Positions 61,006 to 64,000 of a DNA stretch of 64,000 nucleotides are shown here, one piece after another; the stretch's first letter is position 1, and every line of letters starts with the position of its first letter. Below the pieces are notes generated by a model that saw only the letters and a program-made list of their open reading frames with translations, had not been told where the DNA came from and made no database searches. The translations under genes were made by a program, and so were the position numbers. The DNA is from Paenibacillus glacialis (lineage in GTDB: Bacteria > Bacillota > Bacilli > Paenibacillales > Paenibacillaceae). The stretch lies in assembly GCF_001637205.1 (NCBI RefSeq), contig NZ_LVJH01000002.1, forward strand, positions 310,001 to 374,000. Reading direction: 5' to 3'.

Positions 61006-61026
61006 AGTAAACGTTTACGTTATATT
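61006..61026. promoter_or_regulatory. LacI operator, site 2, between the regulator and the operon
   Basis: It is a second exact copy of the 21-base site, 85 bases from the first (about eight helical turns), a spacing compatible with DNA looping by a LacI-type repressor. Confidence 0.75.
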
Positions 61027-61037
61027 GGAAAAAGGAC

Positions 61038-62060
61038 TCAAGTAAGTCGCCTTACCGTCTGCCTTTCAACAATCCTATGAGGCATAATACTGCTGTCGGC
61101 CACGCAGTGATTCTCAATCATATCAATCAGTTTCCCGGAAGCTAATTTCCCCATGTCATACAGCCGCTGATCCACCGTTGTTAAAGGCGGCACTGCCATT
61201 TCAGCAAGCTTCAGATTATCGTAGCCGATCACAGAAATGTCGTCAGGAACCTTGAGACCATGCCTAGCAGCAACGGCCAGAACTGCAACCGCCATTTCGT
61301 CACTTGCCGCAAAGATAGCCGTAGCCTCCGGCGCAGTCTGAATCAGCTTCTCCATAGCTATACATCCCTTATCAAATCTGAAATTGCCATAGACTAGATA
61401 ATTCTCTTTAAAAGGAATCCCGTAATCCTGTAGAGCTTTTAGGTAGCCTTCGATTCTGGTAGATCCAGCCATTTTATCAGTTTCAGTTCCACTAACCATG
61501 GCAATTTCACGGTGACCATGTAAGATCAAATATTGTACCGCATCATACGCTGCCTGCTTATCATCCACTTTGATGTAGGGCACGGAAGCATAATCCGCTT
61601 TGGAAGATACCAGTACCACAGGAACTTTCATCGCTTGTAGTACTTCATAATACTCTTCCTTCAGCATTTCGCTGGAGAATATAATACCGTCCACCTGCTT
61701 CTCCCGCAACACATGCAGGTATTTCATCGTACGCTTACCATCCTCATCCGTATTGCAGACAAAAATACTGTAGTTATGGTCGTTGGCATACTCTTCAATA
61801 CCGTGAAGAATATCCGCGGAGAAATAACTCGATACACTCGGGAACATAACCCCGATCGTCTGCGTACGCTTATTGATGAGGCCACGAGCAATTGCATTGG
61901 GTTGATATCCTATTTCTTTAATAATCTGATTTACCTTTTGCTCCGTTTTGTCCGAATAGCCGGACAGATTATTAAGCACCCGAGAGACAGTGGCGATAGA
62001 GACATTGGCTTTCCTTGCTACATCTTTAATCGTTGGATTATTTGAAGCGTTTGGATTCAT
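61038..62060 (-). CDS. LacI-family transcriptional regulator of the sugar ABC operon
   Basis: The HTH is PTIKDVARKANVSIATVSRV followed by LNNLSGYSDKT and the hinge IGYQPNAIARGL. The effector domain has VDGIIFSSEMLKEEY, VPVVLVSSKAD, KVDDKQAAYDAVQYLILHGH and DDISVIGYDNLKLAEMAVPP. The ATG at 62060 lies behind AGAGGA. It is immediately upstream of the transporter operon on the same strand. Palindromes related to the operon sites are present in front of its own start, indicating autoregulation. Confidence 0.94.
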   Translation of the reverse strand: MNPNASNNPTIKDVARKANVSIATVSRVLNNLSGYSDKTEQKVNQIIKEIGYQPNAIARGLINKRTQTIGVMFPSVSSYFSADILHGIEEYANDHNYSIFVCNTDEDGKRTMKYLHVLREKQVDGIIFSSEMLKEEYYEVLQAMKVPVVLVSSKADYASVPYIKVDDKQAAYDAVQYLILHGHREIAMVSGTETDKMAGSTRIEGYLKALQDYGIPFKENYLVYGNFRFDKGCIAMEKLIQTAPEATAIFAASDEMAVAVLAVAARHGLKVPDDISVIGYDNLKLAEMAVPPLTTVDQRLYDMGKLASGKLIDMIENHCVADSSIMPHRIVERQTVRRLT

Positions 62061-62097
62061 ATCGATTCCTCTTTTACCTGTCATGAATAACAAAAAT

Positions 62098-62153
62098 GTA
62101 AGCGCTTGCTGTTCGTTTATAAAACATAAGCAATTTCATACGTAAACGCTTAC
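62098..62153. promoter_or_regulatory. Pair of operator-like palindromes upstream of the LacI gene
   Basis: TGTAAGCGCTTGCT (62098-62111) and GTAAACGCTTAC (62142-62153) resemble both the cluster operator GTAAACGTTTAC and a CcpA site. They lie 40-95 bases before the regulator start. Confidence 0.6.
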
Positions 62154-62371
62154 CTAAAATATAAATCTTGATGTTCTTTTTGTCAACCATTAATGACATA
62201 GGCCCTTCTACTCCCCTGAATAAGCATACTTGATTCCATTGAATCCTTCCTTGATCAAGGTTACTTACACCGTCCACGGAAGAGATGAAGAATGAAGTTG
62301 TACGGCGAAGGTTGTGAAGTGACCCTCTCATTCTCAAATGAAGGAAGACACAACTATTTTTGATCAAAAAG

Positions 62372-62393
62372 GGTCCCCTATATAAGAGACCCA
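62372..62393 (-). terminator. Terminator of the 158-aa lipoprotein gene
   Basis: On the minus strand GGGTC and GACCC pair around a 12-base loop, followed by TTTTTGATC, eight bases after the stop. Confidence 0.7.
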
Positions 62394-62400
62394 GAAGTAT

Positions 62401-62877
62401 TTATTTAGTTATTGTGAATGCTTCTTTTACATCTTCAAAACTCATATGCATTGTATCAAATAATTTTCCTTCTTCTGAGTCTACTTCAAAAGGATTGGAT
62501 TGGGGTAATCCAACTAAATATACTAAGTCTCCTTTTTCACCAAGGTATTCGCCAATGCTTGGACCTTCTTCTTTTTCTGATTCAGCATATACATTCTTAT
62601 CGATTATATAAAAAGATAGTAAACCTTCTCGGTTTTCATCTTTCGCATTTTTAGGACTAAGTAAGAATTCGACTGTTTCTCCTGGTATAGTTTCTTGCTT
62701 TTCAATTTCTTTAACTTGGTAATTTCCACCCCATCTTTCTGGGATTTTAAATTCAAATCCTAATTTTTCATTTTTATACACATTATCATTTAAGGATTTA
62801 TCCTTAGTTTCCTTCCCACATGCAATTAAAGATACACTAAGAACAAAAATCATAAATAATACTAAAGACTTTTTCAT
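62401..62877 (-). CDS. Hypothetical lipoprotein (158 aa)
   Basis: The lipobox is SLIAC after a hydrophobic signal. The mature region begins with a charged linker, then YKNEKLGFEFKIPERWGGNY, a start common to small PsbP/DUF-type lipoproteins of Firmicutes. EGLLSFYIIDKNVYAE and GDLVYLVGLPQSNPF follow. It should be anchored on the outer membrane face. The specific function is unknown. Codon use is more AT-rich than the neighbours, so recent acquisition is possible. Confidence 0.7.
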   Translation of the reverse strand: MKKSLVLFMIFVLSVSLIACGKETKDKSLNDNVYKNEKLGFEFKIPERWGGNYQVKEIEKQETIPGETVEFLLSPKNAKDENREGLLSFYIIDKNVYAESEKEEGPSIGEYLGEKGDLVYLVGLPQSNPFEVDSEEGKLFDTMHMSFEDVKEAFTITK

Positions 62878-63013
62878 ACATACTCATCCTTTTCTATTAA
62901 ACTACTATTGAGCATACACTTTTCATTCTAAAGAAGGGTAACGAAAAGATTACACCTATGTCATTAATCTAGGCAAGGAGCCGGCAATAAATAAAAGACA
63001 AAAAAACCAAAGA

Positions 63014-63058
63014 AAGACACGTTTCAATGAGTTCTAAGAACCCTCGAAACGCGTCTTA
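63014..63058 (-). terminator. Terminator of the butanediol dehydrogenase gene
   Basis: AAGACACGTTTC and GAAACGCGTCTT pair across a 20-base loop, with TTTCTTTGG following on the minus strand. Confidence 0.75.
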
Positions 63059-63091
63059 TATATAATTACTCTACCCTACCCGTAACAGCTG

Positions 63092-64000
63092 TTATTCAGC
63101 TTTCACAAGGATTTTTACATGATTCTTCTCTTTCAAAAGAGCTTCAAATCCTTCTTCAATAACATCATCAAGCTTAATCCGTTTCGTTACAAGTTTCTCA
63201 GCGGAGAAGTAGCCTTGTTCCATCAGGCTAATAACAGCAGGGAATACGTTGCGATAACCAATAATCCCTTTGATGGTGCGTTCCATCATAACAATGTTAT
63301 TTGGTTTAATAGGTGCTTCTTTCTCGAAAATGCTGACAATCATCAATTCGCCACCAACTTTTGTCGAGTTAAGAGCCTGTGTAAGGACAGGAGGGACACC
63401 GGTGACTTCATAAGCGACGTCTGCTCCCCCATTTGTGCGTTTATGGATTTCTTCCACCACATCATATTGTTTAGGGTCAATGACGATTGCACCCAGTTCA
63501 GTCGCCTTTTGCTTGCGTTCTTCGGACAGCTCAACAGCATAGATCTCTGCTGCACCGGAAGCTTTCAATGCTTCGATAACGAGCAAACCGATTGGACCTG
63601 CACCAAATACGACAGCCTTATCGCCAACTTTAAGTTTGCTTTGACGGACGGCATGAAGTGCAACTGCGGAAGGTTCAACAAGTGCACCTTGCTCATAGGA
63701 TACGCTCTCTGGAATTTTGTGGACCATATATTCTTCAGCAGCCACGTATTCAGAGAAACCACCACCGCCTCCCGCAAGACCGAGGAAGCCCATTGTGGAG
63801 CAAAGGTTATAGTAACCTGTTTTACAGGCATCGCATTTACCACATGAATAGATAGGTTCTACAACGACACGATCACCAACGTTCACTTTGGTTACACCTT
63901 CGCCTACCTCTACAACTTTCCCGGAAAATTCATGCCCCATAACGATAGGTGCTTCTTCTCCAGTGATTGGATGTGGAGCACCCACTGGAATGAAGATTGG
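63092..64000 (-). CDS. bdhA: 2,3-butanediol dehydrogenase-type zinc alcohol dehydrogenase (5' end outside the window)
   Basis: About 303 C-terminal residues are visible and the frame is open to the right edge (PIFIPVGAPHPITGEEAPIV). The medium-chain dehydrogenase features are present: catalytic-zinc motif MGHEFSGKVVEVGEGVTKV, structural-zinc cysteines in SCGKCDACKTGYYNLC, NAD motif VFGAGPIGLLVIEAL, and an acidic residue after the second strand (VELSEERK) indicating NAD. The pattern matches Bacillus BdhA (acetoin/2,3-butanediol interconversion), though L-threonine or sorbitol dehydrogenases are relatives. The start lies outside the window. Confidence 0.85.
   Translation of the reverse strand, partial: PIFIPVGAPHPITGEEAPIVMGHEFSGKVVEVGEGVTKVNVGDRVVVEPIYSCGKCDACKTGYYNLCSTMGFLGLAGGGGGFSEYVAAEEYMVHKIPESVSYEQGALVEPSAVALHAVRQSKLKVGDKAVVFGAGPIGLLVIEALKASGAAEIYAVELSEERKQKATELGAIVIDPKQYDVVEEIHKRTNGGADVAYEVTGVPPVLTQALNSTKVGGELMIVSIFEKEAPIKPNNIVMMERTIKGIIGYRNVFPAVISLMEQGYFSAEKLVTKRIKLDDVIEEGFEALLKEKNHVKILVKAE

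Overview
The window looks like a Paenibacillus chromosome (inference). The evidence is a low-GC Firmicute gene style with strong Shine-Dalgarno sites and many TTG/GTG starts. It also has a conserved sprT - cmpA - tex - ndoA/ndoAI - alr - ydcC core of the Bacillales type, an SLH-anchored giant surface protein, CUT1 sugar ABC cassettes without their own ATPase, and a receptor/peptide pair resembling the AloR/Alo quorum-sensing systems of Paenibacillus.

Layout. 1-1.9 kb: partial zinc-ribbon gene, a tiny membrane peptide, a DCC-family redox protein, a hypothetical protein and a glutathione peroxidase. 1.9-4.7 kb: six tRNA genes (Leu, then Leu/Lys/Glu and Ser/Asn). The two Leu(GAG) genes bracket a PAS protein and two decayed genes (MarR-type and SDR-type). 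4.7-12 kb: SprT, a hypothetical protein, CmpA, Tex, MazEF-type EndoA/EndoAI, alanine racemase and a YdcC/GerS-like lipoprotein. 12-19.3 kb: a ~2050-residue secreted SLH protein with lamin-tail and metallophosphoesterase domains, then a small membrane protein. 19.4-25.1 kb: a candidate structured RNA, malic enzyme, a membrane-linked alpha/beta hydrolase, a small hypothetical and a glycosyltransferase.

25.4-40.2 kb is an accessory region. A four-domain chitin-type LPMO is followed by an IS1182-type element with a nonsense-mutated transposase. Next comes a ~10 kb glycoside-utilisation cluster: an unrecognised ~995-residue membrane-anchored enzyme, a CUT1 ABC transporter, a GH130 enzyme, a DUF1861-type protein and a divergent LacI regulator with palindromic operators. 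A second, internally deleted IS1182 copy in the same orientation follows, sitting against the terminator of a decayed second LPMO gene.

40.3-45.4 kb: a two-component system plus ABC exporter operon (BcrAB/YcbLMNO type), divergent from an RRNPP-family receptor whose 3' end overlaps a 32-codon exported-peptide gene ending in SHGMGY. This is the strongest candidate for an undescribed regulatory system. 45.4-57.7 kb: a beta-sandwich protein, a UbiA prenyltransferase, a GNAT enzyme, a YjcZ-type peptide, a racemase-like protein, a complete oligopeptide ABC transporter operon, a hypothetical, a PHP-domain phosphatase and a secreted protein. 57.8-64 kb: a second CUT1 sugar transporter with its LacI regulator and repeated operators, a lipoprotein, and a 2,3-butanediol-dehydrogenase-type gene cut by the right edge.

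Both sugar transporters lack an ATP-binding subunit and presumably borrow a shared MsmX-type ATPase encoded elsewhere. Functions come from motif recognition and recalled family knowledge; no database search was run.
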